A stretch of DNA of 64,000 nt, from positions 90,308 to 154,307 of the forward strand of contig ML976715.1 in NCBI GenBank assembly GCA_010015655.1. The letters run 5' to 3'. The notes under the pieces were generated by a model, which was not told the DNA's origin, did not search any database, and was given only the letters and a program-made list of their open reading frames with translations. This stretch comes from Bimuria novae-zelandiae CBS 107.79. Lineage: Eukaryota > Ascomycota > Dothideomycetes > Pleosporales > Didymosphaeriaceae. Made by a program: the position numbers and the translations under genes. The stretch's first letter is position 1; every line of letters begins with the position of its first letter. This document shows positions 10,272-24,900 of this stretch, piece by piece.

Positions 10272-12011
10272 ATGCGCCTCCCATCCACTGTATCCCATCA
10301 GATCGCGTCGTTGCGCGCCCTCGCGAAGCGCGCACGTGACCCAGCCAGCGCTCGCGATGAGCAGAAGACGCTACCCGGTCGTCTGATGGATGTCTTTGTG
10401 CACACCTGGGATCTTGGATTCACAGCGTTCGGCGGACCGCCGGTGCATTTCCAGATCTTGCATCAGCGGTTTGTGGAGAAGTATGAGTGGGTTGATGAGC
10501 AGACTGTGAGTGCATCCGTTGCTGAGTCGGGCCATTCCACGCCAAAAGCCATAAGAACGAAGAATCTTTCTGGAGAAATGATAGCATTGAGATTGAGTGA
10601 TCGTTGAGAATATGGAGCTCCGAAGGACTGATCGTGTTATAGTACCAAGAGCTCTTCGCAATATGCCAAGCGCTCCCGGGTCCCGCGAGCACAAAGATGG
10701 TCTTTTGTCTAGCGCTCATCCACGCAGGCTTCGTTCCTGCTGTGCTAACTTTCGCGCTGTGGAGTCTTCCCGGGGCGATCGGCATGTATGCGCTTGCTCT
10801 GGGCGTCCAGCGCATGTCGGATATACTCTCGGCATCGGTGTACGCTCTGCTCTCAGGCCTGAACGCGTCTACTGTTGGCATCATCGCACTTGCGGCCGTG
10901 CAGCTTGCTGAAAAATCAATCCGCGACAAGCTCACGCGTATCCTCGTGATTTTGGGCGCATGTGCGGGAATGTGTTATACTGCTCTGTGGTATTTCCCGC
11001 TGCTGATTGCCTTGGGTGGCATTGCGACCGTTGTGTGGGATGGGTGGCTGGGACGGAATGTCGGCGCTTTGAGGAGAAGATTACAGCGGAGGCGACAGCA
11101 TGACGTGCGCTCTGGAGACGAGGAAGTCGAGAGTGTACCAATCGAGGCGATAGGAGTGCAGCCAGGCAGTGCTGTGCAGAGGAAGACTCCTGCGGCTACT
11201 GCGCCGAAAGAAGAACAACGACAGAGCCCGGTTCAGAGCGCGTTGGAAGATCAGCCAGAGCGTATCGATGCGCCTCCGACGTACAGCATTCGTATTCGAG
11301 TTGGTATCGCAATCGTCGTTTTGTTCTTTGGTAAGTATCCCACTCCGTATCCTTGTCAAGCCAGTTATTCATCGACGCACAGCATCCTTCGTCACAGTTC
11401 TCGTTACCCGTGGTGTATTGAAGGCGCCACCGTTAGCTCTCAACCTCTTCGCCAACATGTACCTTGCTGGCACCATCATCTTCGGCGGCGGTCCTGTTGT
11501 GATTCCGCTTCTGCGCGCATACGTGGTGGACCCGGGTTGGGTGTCCAGTCGCGACTTCCTTTTAGGTCTCGCCATCATACAGGCATTCCCAGGTCCCAAC
11601 TTCAACTTCGCAGTCTACCTAGGTGCTCTCACCATGCAAAAGTCGCAGTTTCCTACCGTCTTCGGTGCAGTGCTGGGGTTTGTCGGCATCTTCTTACCGG
11701 GCCTCGCGTTGGCGGTGGCTGTGCAGAGCTTTTGGAGGGCTTTGAGACGGAAGAAGTGGGTTGTGGACTTGCTGCGAGGAGTGAATGCGACGGCTGTGGG
11801 GTTGGTATTTACGGCAGTTTACAGGCTGTGGGAGATTGGGTATTTGACCCCGGAAGCTGGTAGAGGCCAGAGTCTCGCGCTGGAGCCGTGGTGGGTTGTT
11901 GTGGCTGCTATCACGTACGCAGAGAGTGCGTGGTTTGGTATTCCTCCGGCAATTGCCATTGTTCTTGGAGCAGTGTTGGGATTATGCTGGTACGGCGCTG
12001 TTGGGCAATGA
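10272..12011 (+). CDS. CHR-family (ChrA-type) chromate ion transporter, two-domain fungal form
   Basis: Exons at 10272-10505, 10643-11330 and 11383-12011 (introns GTGAGT...TATAG, 137 bp, and GTAAGT...GCACAG, 52 bp) give 516 aa. The N-terminal CHR domain has 'FTAFGGPPVHF' (about 50-60) and 'ICQALPGPAST' (about 85-95). A hydrophilic Arg/Glu/Gln-rich linker spans about 222-297. The C-terminal CHR domain repeats the signature as 'TIIFGGGPVVIP' and 'IIQAFPGPNFN'. Most of both domains is hydrophobic, consistent with ten or so transmembrane helices. The family moves chromate, and probably sulphate or other oxyanions, across the plasma membrane. Bacterial ChrA exports chromate, whereas a Neurospora homologue has been linked to uptake, so direction is uncertain here. 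The gene is on the same strand as katG, 1 kb upstream of it. Confidence 0.92.
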
Positions 12012-15316
<3,305 letters not shown>

Positions 15317-15624
15317 GTAGCTACAGCTGAGGGGTGCGAGGGCGTGCATGGATAACGACTTTCATGACTTCCATGGCGGAAAAATAGTAAATGAAATATA
15401 AGAGTCTCAACATTGTTAAAATGCTTGCTGTTCCGTATGTTGCTGGGTGATGATGGTAATAGAGGCAAAGCCATCTCGCTCCCACAATTGCGGGGTGCGT
15501 TCATTCCAGTCACACCTTGGACAATGCTGCTGCCTGAAATAAGCGAACCAAACCCCTCCCTTCATGCTATGTCTTCCACTTTTCCTACTGTATCTTCCAC
15601 TCTTCTAAGATCTCAACGTCCAAC
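15317..15624. other. Intergenic region between katG and F-box-like gene
   Basis: About 310 bp on the same strand between two genes. The AT-rich stretch ATAGTAAATGAAATATAAG at about 15385-15403 may be near the katG poly(A) region. The pyrimidine-rich sequence before 15625 looks like the next gene's leader. No gene is seen. Confidence 0.5.
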
Positions 15625-17208
15625 ATGTTCGATCTCTTTGCTCTCCCAACTGAGTTGGTCCACAACGTCATCGAAGCAATTGATGACCGCCCAACCCTGA
15701 TCGCGCTTGCCCAGACCTGCCAGAAACTACATCCTCTCGCGGAAGCCCAGCTGTTCAAGGAAATCTACATTCGCGACGGGACGAGCGTAACACGCCTAGC
15801 GGAAGCTCTGGAACAACGTCCGAAGCGGATCCGAGCAATTGAGAAACTCGAGGCGACACCGTTTTGGCACGGATGGCAAGGCATCGAGCAGATGCCGGAA
15901 TTGGTGGGACGGATGCAGAGGTTAAAGAGCTTGAAGGTCGAAAGTCCTTTGATTAACAGTAATCGGATGGACGGTTGGTGGTCTGAGGGGAGTGCGAGGG
16001 AATACATGGACTTGTTTGAGGTTGCTAATGGTGTACCATCGGCACATCTTGGACGGCCGACCGCGGCAATGGAAGGAGCTTTTGGATGTTTGACGTCGTG
16101 TAAGTTGCACGATCAATCTACCCTCTCAGTATCTGGAAGATGCTCATTCAACACTTCAGTTACACTCCACTCGCATGGTGTCAATTCCCGATACTACTCT
16201 TTTGAGAGCATACTGCCTATCTTTCTCTCGACCACGCTCAAGTTTATACATGTATCCTGCGTTGAACTTGGTTCATGCACCACATCCGATTTCAGAAACC
16301 GCATCCGTTCGCGTAAGGGATGCACTTCGTTGGAAACACTCATCTTGGAACGATGTGCCGCCAAGGCAGAAGGTCTGCAGCTCGTACTATCACTCCCCCG
16401 GGCACTACGCTGCTTGGCACTGCTCTTGTCCCGTAACATGGATGTCGAGCGACAAGGATTGGAAGACCTAGGTGGACCCATTGCCAATAAGTTCGTCACC
16501 AACATAATTGAAGCCCTCGAACAGCAAAGCGGCTCACTCGAGCATTTCCGCTGCACTCAGGCTAGAGATAGCTTCAGAGAACGCCAAAATACACTGCAAA
16601 AGATTCTTTCGTTGTTTGGCTCTTCCTCCGCTACGCTTCGCTTCAATTCACCCGGTCTATCGGTCTTTGGACAGCTTCGGATTCTTGAACTTGACTACCG
16701 CTCTCCGGTCACGGCCGTTGTGTTCGATCCAAAACTTTCGCCACCAAATTTGCACACCCTCGGTATCTCTGGGATTGATTATGACTTTGACAGAACGTGG
16801 CGCCACCTACCATCGTACATCTCCGCAATCGCATCCGCAACCTCGTTTTCGCATTTGAGACTGCACGCCAGTCCCTGCCCACAGAACTTTGACGATGTGT
16901 TCAAAACGCTCGAAGAGCCTGTATTTCCGGAGAAAGCGCAGAGATTAAGGCTCCTGGCGGTGGTTGAATCGCTCAGAGGAAGGGCTGGGGTGGAGCTGGT
17001 CAGCGCATGCAACTGGAGGGGGAGTGTGGTTCCGCCATATGTTTACACCGAACCGGTTCCGGAAGAAAGGGTCATTTTTGACAGCAGAAAGAGGTGCAGT
17101 CAAGAGGAAGCGGATGGGTACAATCCACCGTTTGAGATGGCGCCGTATGTTCTGACTGATGGGCTAGGTCTGAAGTCTTTCTGGTGCATAGGGACGAAAA
17201 GATTTTAA
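15625..17208 (+). CDS. F-box-like protein with possible leucine-rich C-terminal region
   Basis: Read without introns the frame is 527 aa. A GTAAGT...TTCAG segment at 16100-16159 is exactly 60 bp and in frame, so it is probably a retained-frame intron, and the mature protein would be 507 aa. Residues about 2-45 ('FALPTELVHNVIEAIDDRPTL' ... 'QTCQKLHPLAEAQLFKEI') fit an F-box-like domain. Downstream segments with spaced Leu ('LETLILERC', 'LRCLALLLS', 'LRILELDYR', 'LHTLGISGI') suggest irregular leucine-rich repeats. The likely role is substrate adaptor of an SCF ubiquitin ligase; the target is unknown. It starts 309 bp after katG on the same strand. Confidence 0.8.
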   Translation: MFDLFALPTELVHNVIEAIDDRPTLIALAQTCQKLHPLAEAQLFKEIYIRDGTSVTRLAEALEQRPKRIRAIEKLEATPFWHGWQGIEQMPELVGRMQRLKSLKVESPLINSNRMDGWWSEGSAREYMDLFEVANGVPSAHLGRPTAAMEGAFGCLTSCKLHDQSTLSVSGRCSFNTSVTLHSHGVNSRYYSFESILPIFLSTTLKFIHVSCVELGSCTTSDFRNRIRSRKGCTSLETLILERCAAKAEGLQLVLSLPRALRCLALLLSRNMDVERQGLEDLGGPIANKFVTNIIEALEQQSGSLEHFRCTQARDSFRERQNTLQKILSLFGSSSATLRFNSPGLSVFGQLRILELDYRSPVTAVVFDPKLSPPNLHTLGISGIDYDFDRTWRHLPSYISAIASATSFSHLRLHASPCPQNFDDVFKTLEEPVFPEKAQRLRLLAVVESLRGRAGVELVSACNWRGSVVPPYVYTEPVPEERVIFDSRKRCSQEEADGYNPPFEMAPYVLTDGLGLKSFWCIGTKRF

Positions 17209-17875
17209 CCTCTCTGCATCTTCTAGGTTCTTACGTGGGTTGGAGCCCGTGCGCTGGAAGTATTGTTTGGAGGGTGTGCGTTGAAGTTGGCGCATGAGAA
17301 GAAACTCTGGTTCACGCAATGGGTCTATGAAACCACGGGTATCCCCCGCTCAACGCTCTATATCGACCACAGGCCGCGTCCGGATTCTAGGCTCCCGCTA
17401 CGTTTCAAGTTCGGTGTACATTTATGCGCAAATCACGTACTTAAAATTGTATCTGGTAAACTTTTTATTCTTGCGGTGTGTGCAGAGTATCTACCCGGGG
17501 TGACACGGCTTTCCTAGCTCTCCTTTTGGGCACCCAATGCGCTTTCGAACTGTAGCAATACCTGCACGCAAGTGCGATCGCTACCTAGGAGACAGCATTG
17601 CGCGCTCCACTGGGGTTCCCAACAATTTGGTTTAGCAGCGCTGGTAGCGAGAAAACATTGGCATGAATATTCCTGTTAAATGGACCGCTCTCTTCTTCGC
17701 ACTACCGATACCTTCTAATGCCCACCAACACGTGCACACGAAATCCAAAAACACAAAACCTGCATCAAGTAGCCTGAACTGTAGCAGCTGCAGTCGGCAC
17801 CGACCTGCAACATTTACGAAGAGTCCTCCATCAACGCGCACTCTGGGTTCTACTCTCTGAGCGAAATCGACAGCA
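17209..17875. other. Intergenic region
   Basis: About 670 bp without a supported gene. A 65-codon frame at 17663-17860 begins with a signal-peptide-like segment but ends 15 bases before the next start, and I do not count it as a gene. Confidence 0.45.
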
Positions 17876-18052
17876 ATGGGCGACCTCCTCAGGCTCCCTA
17901 GAGAAATCAGAGACTACATCTACACTCGGGTTATTGATTTTGAAGGCCCCGGAAGTGTTTGCATCCCATACGATGTGGAACTCGATCCCTTGACGTTTCT
18001 TCTGAGGCGCCTACCTCTTTTCAATCACCTTCACCAACTTTCGGAATTTTGA
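17876..18052 (+). pseudogene. 5' stub of a third F-box-like gene
   Basis: ATG 17876 opens 58 codons beginning 'MGDLLRLPREIRDYIYTRVI', the same short F-box-like motif as in the gene at 8358-9338. The family usually continues for 200 or more residues, but here a TGA at 18050-18052 ends the frame and Gypsy-A starts 135 bp further on. The gene is therefore probably truncated by the retrotransposon insertion. An intron beginning before the stop could rescue a little more coding sequence. Confidence 0.5.
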
Positions 18053-18187
18053 GAAAAGTGGTAAAATTACGTAATTTTTATCCCGTTCATCTCACTTTCA
18101 CCTAAAATTCTACTCCTAGCCATCCTCAGGCACCGCACGCGTGTGGTAGGTTGATAATAGCGATGGAGACGCCTCAGAGGCCCCTTC

Positions 18188-18348
18188 TGTAATAGGCTAC
18201 GCCTAGTTGTTGCTTTAGATCCTTAACCCTCAGTTATGCGTCCCCTAGATATATAAGTTTAATATCTAAAGCTTAACTTTAGACTTTTTATTAAATTTAT
18301 AAGTATTCTTTTAGTACCTTTAGCTCCTTAAGTACCTAGCCCCTTATA
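18188..18348 (+). repeat. LTR of Gypsy-A copy 1
   Basis: It starts TGTAATAGGCTACGCC and ends CCCCTTATA (TACA before RIP). It is 161 bp and matches the LTRs at 21777-21937 and 29100-29259 on the other strand. The break between the F-box-like stub and the nest lies just before it. Confidence 0.85.
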
Positions 18349-19521
18349 TTAAATTTAATTACTTTTACCTATCGCGGGATAAGTAAATTTTAAATATAGT
18401 TATAAACTAAAGCTATAAAGTAGCATACGAAGTTAAAGGACTTATATATATAAATATTATAAAGGTAACGCTTAGACCTATAAGAAAATAAAACCCTCCT
18501 TAATAAGTAATTAAAAAGAAGTTTTAATAAATACTTAACGCTAGCAAAACTATTTTTACTAAATAAAAAAGTTATAAAAATAAGAATAAGACTTTTTATT
18601 AAAGGTTTATGTCTTAGCGTAAATAATTATACGTAATAAGTTATTAGCTTATAAAAACGTAATAGTAAAGGAAATAAAAAAATTACCTCTTTATTTATAA
18701 CTAAATTTTAGGCATTAAGAGTTAATAAAAATAAAATATAATAATCTTTAAGTAAGGTTAAAGCACGTATTAACCTTTAAGATACTTTTTAAACTCTACT
18801 ATAAGAAGTCAAAGGACTAAGTAAAGAAATAGTAAAAAAGTATTAAAAACCCCTAATAATATAATAATATTTTTAAAAAATAAAATGTATAAATTAGTTA
18901 ATAAAAGTAGACTAATAAATAAAGCTACTAAAGGGATTAATAGTAGAGCTTATTTTAAACTAAAGAAAAAGCTACTATCCTAAAATTCTTAATCTAGCCT
19001 ATTTTAATAGTAAATAACAGGATTACTACTATTTTAAAATAGTAATATAATATAGGCTTTTAGAGGATAGGGACTACCTTAGAAATATACATAAATATAC
19101 TATTAGTTAATTAATAAGACGTGTAGTAATAATAGGAATTACGTACCTAGACTACTACCTAGAATATACTAAAGTTAACCTTTAGGAGTTATTAGACTAT
19201 ACCTTTTATAACTATCTAGTAGAAGAAATCGCGCGTAACTACCTACTTATAATATAATAAAGGAACTAAAAGGTTTATAACTTTAACCTTAACTTTAATA
19301 ACTACGCTATAAAAGCTAAGGAGTATAATTAAAAGATTTTAAAAAATATATACTTTTAACGCTTTTATAATAACTTACAGGACTAAATAGTTATAGTAAA
19401 TATAAATAATAATTAAAACGTATAAGGGGTCTAAAAGAAAGTTAATAAAGTTAAAAAAACCTTTTTATAAAATAAATTATAATTACTAAAGTTTTCTACT
19501 AAGAGCAAGGCGCTAGATAAG
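18349..19521 (+). pseudogene. Gypsy-A gag region, RIP-destroyed
   Basis: Continuous similarity to the reverse complement of about 29099-27940 in Gypsy-A copy 2. By position just after the 5' LTR this is gag. Stops are dense and no conserved motif survives well enough to name. Confidence 0.6.
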
Positions 19522-19745
19522 TGTCCGATTATATGGCCTCTATCTGTTGTGGATATGAGGCTGGAGCACTCTCTCTTTTGTACTATTCTAAATAGGGCTA
19601 GCGCTGTAGCGGCACTTATTTGGAGCCTCGCACACATCTGCATTCCAGACACAGACAGAACACGAATATTATCAATAAATCATCACAACCATTAATTCTC
19701 ATCATTGCATTATCTCAAAGTGACAGAACACTATCAAATCTGACA
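19522..19745 (+). repeat. Solo copia-type LTR at a deletion junction
   Basis: 224 bp, starting TGTCCGATTATATGGCC and ending AAATCTGACA, with the same ends, length and internal TCTCAAAGTGACAGAA motif as the Copia-1 LTRs. It is a diverged family member. Flanking 5-mers differ (ATAAG versus CAGTA), so it is not a simple insertion with target duplication. Confidence 0.75.
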
Positions 19746-20147
19746 CAGTACGTATTTAACTTCTTAAAAATAGTATTTTATATAGACCTAACACTAGCCT
19801 ACTTTAACGCTAAATAAAGATTAGTACTAAAAGTAAACGCCTTTAGCTAGTTAAATAGAGGACACTTCTTTTAGAATAATAATAATAAGATTCTATGCCT
19901 AGCAGCTTACGTCTTAGTAAAGAATAGCCTAGTAGAATATAACTACGCTATTACGATAAAGAGATACTCGCAGTTATTAAATACGTAAATAAATAAAACT
20001 ATATATATTAAGTAGTCAAGCACCTTATAGTCTACACTAATTATAAAAACCTTATATATTTCGCTACTAAATAAAGGTTAAATAAACAATACGTTTAGTA
20101 GGTAATCACACTTAGCTATATTAATATAACGTTTATATATAGACTAG
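19746..20147 (+). pseudogene. Gypsy-A copy 1 RNase H region
   Basis: Translation gives remnants of Ty3/gypsy RNase H: 'LTLAYFNAK', '..EYNYAI..KRYSQLLNT' (normally AECNYEIYDKELLAI) and a TDHKNL-like stretch. It ends at the Gypsy-B target site (GGTTA, 20148-20152), and the frame continues at 34462. Confidence 0.7.
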
Positions 20148-20152
20148 GGTTA

Positions 20153-20584
20153 TGTTAAGCCCTTGAGGGGCAGCTAGTCCCACAGGGGTAAGGGTTGGTT
20201 CTTGGTTAAAAGTATTAATAATATAGGTAAGGGATATTAATAGCTTGCGCGTATTAATAGGGCGTTAGTATTAAAAGTATATATAGTATAATTAAATTGA
20301 TAAGAGAGCCTAAGTTAAATCTAAATAATAGATTAGTAAATAGGTTAAATACGATAGTAGAAGACTACTATCGCGTTTAATATATATATAACTTGTCCCA
20401 CAAATCCCAAAAGTCCCAGGAGTCCTAAAGTCCTATATACTAAGATACTTCTAGGATGCCTGAAATTTCTAAGACGCGTAACTTAGTCACGTAACTTATA
20501 GCTAAGTTAGGAATTTTAGCTAGTTATATATATAAGTATCCATGCCCTACCCCGCGTTATATTAGGTCTTAATAGATCCTAACA
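20153..20584 (-). repeat. Gypsy-B 3' LTR
   Basis: In element sense it begins TGTTAGGATC and ends CTTAACA. It pairs with 34031-34461, differing mainly by RIP-type transitions. Confidence 0.9.
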
Positions 20585-21771
20585 TTAGCTCCCCTTTTTA
20601 GACTTAATATCCTTATAAGTTAATTACTTATAAAGTCGCTTTCTTAATCCGCTTAATACTATTACTCGTAAGATACTTATTTTGAGTAAAATTACCTATT
20701 TACTATAGATATTTATTTATTTTACGCTAAGAAGTAATTACCCTGTTAATTATTATTACTATACTTAAAGTATATAAATTATATTTAGTATAGTAATCAG
20801 AAGCATAAGCTTGAGGAGATTTCTTTGCTAGATTATTTAAAAATAGATGCTAAGTTAGAAAGACTAGAAAAGTTAGAGGCTAAGGAAGAGGTAAAACTTT
20901 AGGTAAAAGAAGAGCTTGCTTATATAGCACTCTTGCGTACTTGTCTAGCACGAGAGAAGATAGCGCGTTTGCGTAATTAACGCAAGAAGTAATATAGAAA
21001 AGAATAAAAGTTATTTAATTATAGTATATCTATAGTAAATAAGTTAGAAGCGTTAAAAGCTTATAAGAAACTTGCTTAGGCTATAGTATTAATTAATCTA
21101 AATACCGCCCTAGATACTAAGGTAATAGACTAGTTTATAATTTAATTAAAGCCTTCTTCTTTTACTGCGCAGTGTTATTAGTCTATATACCTTCTTAAAT
21201 TATTATTATATTATAAATCTTATTTCCTTTAAAGCTTTCGCATTACTTTAGTATAGTAGTAGTAGTTATAGATCTTGCTTCGTGCCTTTTTTAAAAGCTA
21301 TTAGTAGTTCTTACAAAGTTTAGATTTAAGTTCTTATATATTTTCTAAGTGTAGGTAGCCTTTCTACTTAACTAACTATTTTTATAGAGACTTATTATTT
21401 TAGAAGTCTTTTTATTTAACTTCTTTATATTTTAAAAATATTTTAACTTTAAATTCGTTTTCTTCCTTTAGCTAGTAATAGAAGGTTATTTTAACTAGTA
21501 TTTTAGTGTCTATAGGTTTAAGTTAGTTTATATAAAATATTTAGTGTATTTTCGCGTCTAGCGGTAGTTCTAATTAGTATTTAATTAGTAATACTTATTT
21601 AATAATAAAAAATTGCCTAACCTTATTATAGTTTAGTTTCTTGTGTTTCTTCTTCTAGGTTTAAAAATTCTTTATAAGTAGATATAGTTCATCCCCTTTT
21701 TTTTACTAAGGTGCTATTTTTCTTTTTTAGTTTACGTATAAAATGCTTTACTATTAAGCTTTTTTAAGATT
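20585..21771 (-). pseudogene. Gypsy-B pol, downstream part
   Basis: By position between the Gypsy-A copy 2 insertion and the 3' LTR this is the end of pol, but RIP has left no motif I can name with confidence. It contains Lys/Glu-rich stretches on the + strand that are antisense to the element. Confidence 0.45.
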
Positions 21772-21776
21772 CTTTT

Positions 21777-21937
21777 TGTAAGGGGCTAGGTGCTTAAGGA
21801 GGCAAAGGTGCTAGAAGAATACTTATAAATTTAATAAAAAGTTTAAAGTTAAGCTTTAGGCGACAAACTTATATATCTAGGGTTTACCTAACTAAGGGTT
21901 AAGAATCTAAGGTAATAACTAGGCGTAGCCTATTATA
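21777..21937 (-). repeat. Gypsy-A copy 2 3' LTR
   Basis: 161 bp. In element sense the outer end CCCCTTACA is intact, while the start reads TATAATAGG (TGTAATAGG before RIP). Confidence 0.88.
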
Positions 21938-24900
21938 TACCTCCCTTTTCTTTATTAAAGGTAAAGAAAAATCTCTATATTTTATCTTACTTATATAGCT
22001 TTATAGTTATTTTATTATCTACTTATAATCCTCTTATTATTATAAACCTTTTACTAGTTCTATTCTCGCGTGTCTAATTTTATATCCTTACTATAAGTAG
22101 TTACTATAGCGGTGTGTTCGCGCTAGTGCGTTTACTTATTATTATATATATAAAATCGCTTCTTGCTTAGCTTCTAAATCTTACTCTTTTATACTCTCTC
22201 TTTTTTAAGCTTAACTTCGTGCGTTGCAACGTCTTACTTTTAACTAGTTTTTTTTAACTTCGCGACCTAATTCCTCTTACTATTTTAATAAAATAGCTAG
22301 CTCTTTACGTAATAGCAATGTAATAAAAACGCCTAAGCGTTAAAGGCGTGCTACTAACTTTAATAATAAAATAAAAAAAGGCCTATCCCCGTTATAATTA
22401 CCTAGGTACTAACTTAAGAAGACTAAGCTTTTTTAAAATAAAACTACTATTTTTAACACTAGCGTAATCCTCCTTAGCTAGCTTACTAAGAAGTTTAGTC
22501 CTTTTAAAACTTATAAAGTAAGTTCTAAACCTTTTTCTACGCTTTTTTTACTTTTTTCTACCTTCTAACTTGCCTTCTTACTTTTCTAACCTTCTTTCTA
22601 GTTCTTTATTAGCCTAAGTGTGCGCACTCGCTAACTTAATAAGCTTAGCTTTTAGGGTCTAATCTTGCTACGCGCGATAATTAAGCGCTAATATATTAAT
22701 TACGTTACTTATAAACGCGTCTATTAGTAAGTGCTAGTAGGCAAGATAGTATCTTATAAGGAGTGCTATACCTATAAGCTTATTAGTTATACTAAATAAG
22801 TATACTTTAGTCTAACTTATTTTAGATAATTTTAAGGTATGCTCTACTAACTTCTTCCCTTACTTAGATTTAGCCTGCCCTTAATAAATTTAGCCGCGAA
22901 AAGTTTACTAATATTATAGTTATTAGTATAGGCTATCTTATAAATAAAATTTTAAAAAGTAGCTAGAAATAAAAAATCTTTTTTATTAACTTTAACGCGT
23001 CCTATTCTGCTTGTAAGGTTACTATTATTAATTACTATACCTCTTTTAAGAGCAAGACTACTACTACTTTAGGCTCTATTACTTTTTTTTAAAACTATTT
23101 AGCTCTTAGAGCGTATTACTATTATAGTTAAAAAAGACTTTTAATCTTCTCTAAATTTATACTACTAACTTTAAAGTATTCTATTAAAAGTATAAAAACC
23201 TTTTTATAAGTTCCTTTTAAATAATAAAACTATTTTTAAGGCTAATATCGTGTAGCTCTCTAATAAGTTTATAGTAGTAGATAAGGGTATTATAATAGAT
23301 AGTCTTTAGATAATAAATAATATCTTCGCGAGAGCTAATATACCTACTTAAGCCTACTAGGGCTTACGCTAGTAGCTTTAGGCTATTATAATTAAAAAGT
23401 ACTTAAGTGAAGAGGATAATAGCTTCCTTAACCCTAGTAGTATATTAGAAGGCGGAGAAGTAGACCTAAATATTATTAAAAAAGGTTTTATTATTTTTTT
23501 AGTAGCTAAAAATACTTTTTTTACCTAGTTTCTTTCTCCTTCTTACTTTAATTTACTTCTAAAACTTACTTCTTTTATAAGGGTTATCTTTTACTATTAT
23601 AGGAATTATTTAGTCTTCTTATTATTTTTAGTAGTTTTAAGAGTTTTTTAAATTACTTTTTTATGATTCCTTCCTAACTTCCTTCTTTAATACTTAACTT
23701 TATTTTTTAATAATGTTATTTCTACCTTTGCCTTACACACTTTTATCTAATTAGGTTTCCTAACTTAGTAAAATAGGCATTATAGAGCCTCCTTCGCGTC
23801 CTAATAAAAGCTAATTTAGGGGATATCGCAATAGAATTCCCTTAAGAGTTTTTTTATTATAATTTTAATATAGCTTAATAAACTTCTCTTAATAGTTTAA
23901 TATAGTAGCTTAGTTAAGGTTCCTACGAGGTTCCTAAGTTCTTTAAAAGTAGTTTTTTTACTATACTAGGTATTCTACTTTTTTGCCTCTATAGGACTAG
24001 CGTTCTTTATATATATTAACTATACTATACTTTTCTTTCCTCTTTTTTATTATAATTGCTTCGGGCTAGGCGTTATTAGCGGTTTAGCTAGGAAGAAGGT
24101 TTAACAAGGCTAATTTTAGCCTATCTACGTAGAACCTTAGGTGCATGTTTGGCAGGATATCTAGTTTTACTACGTAAGAGTTTATTATTTTCTTTATAAT
24201 AAACTTTCCTTACTTCTAGTTAAGCTTCTTACTTAGACGTTAGTTTTAAAAGTAGTTTTTATATTTTAGCTATACTTTATCTCCTTCCTTTAAGATTAGA
24301 GCGTCTTTATACTAATAGTTTACTAGGCGCTTTTATTTTTATTAGGCTATTTTTATTTTTGCCTAAGTAAAGTTAAAAACCTTTTTAAACTTTTTTATTA
24401 TTACCTTTATAGCCTTTTCTACGTTAGTTTTAAGCTTTAAGGCTAATCTCCATGCCCTAAAGTTCTTAACTAGTTTAATATTCTAGCTATAGGATAAGAA
24501 AAATAGGCTAACTCTTATTAATATAGCTTCTCGCCCTTTAATAACTATCTAAGCTATAGGAAGCTACTTTATCTAATTATCTTATTACTAGTTATAGTAC
24601 GCCTAGAGGTAGGCTTTAAGAATAGAGTTTATTTATTCTATTTATATGTCTATCTCTGGGTGCTTTGCTATAGACAGTCTTTAGTTAATACCTACTTATT
24701 TATAAAGTGTAGTCTAAAATTTACTCACGAATTGTCCCTCGCGGTCTAATATAATAGAGAAGTAGAAGAAGTAGTTTACTACTTAGTATTAAAATAACGC
24801 TATTGTAACTATAGGTATATTAAGATTTAGGAGACTAATAAACTTAGGGTCCTTAATAAGTCTATTTATAATTATTATAATATTTGTGCAGCTATCGCTC

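Noticed and set aside
17663..17860. 65-codon frame with a signal-peptide-like start, possible small secreted protein
   Set aside because: Ends 15 bases before the next gene start, has only two Cys close together and no intron or homology. Chance is more likely.
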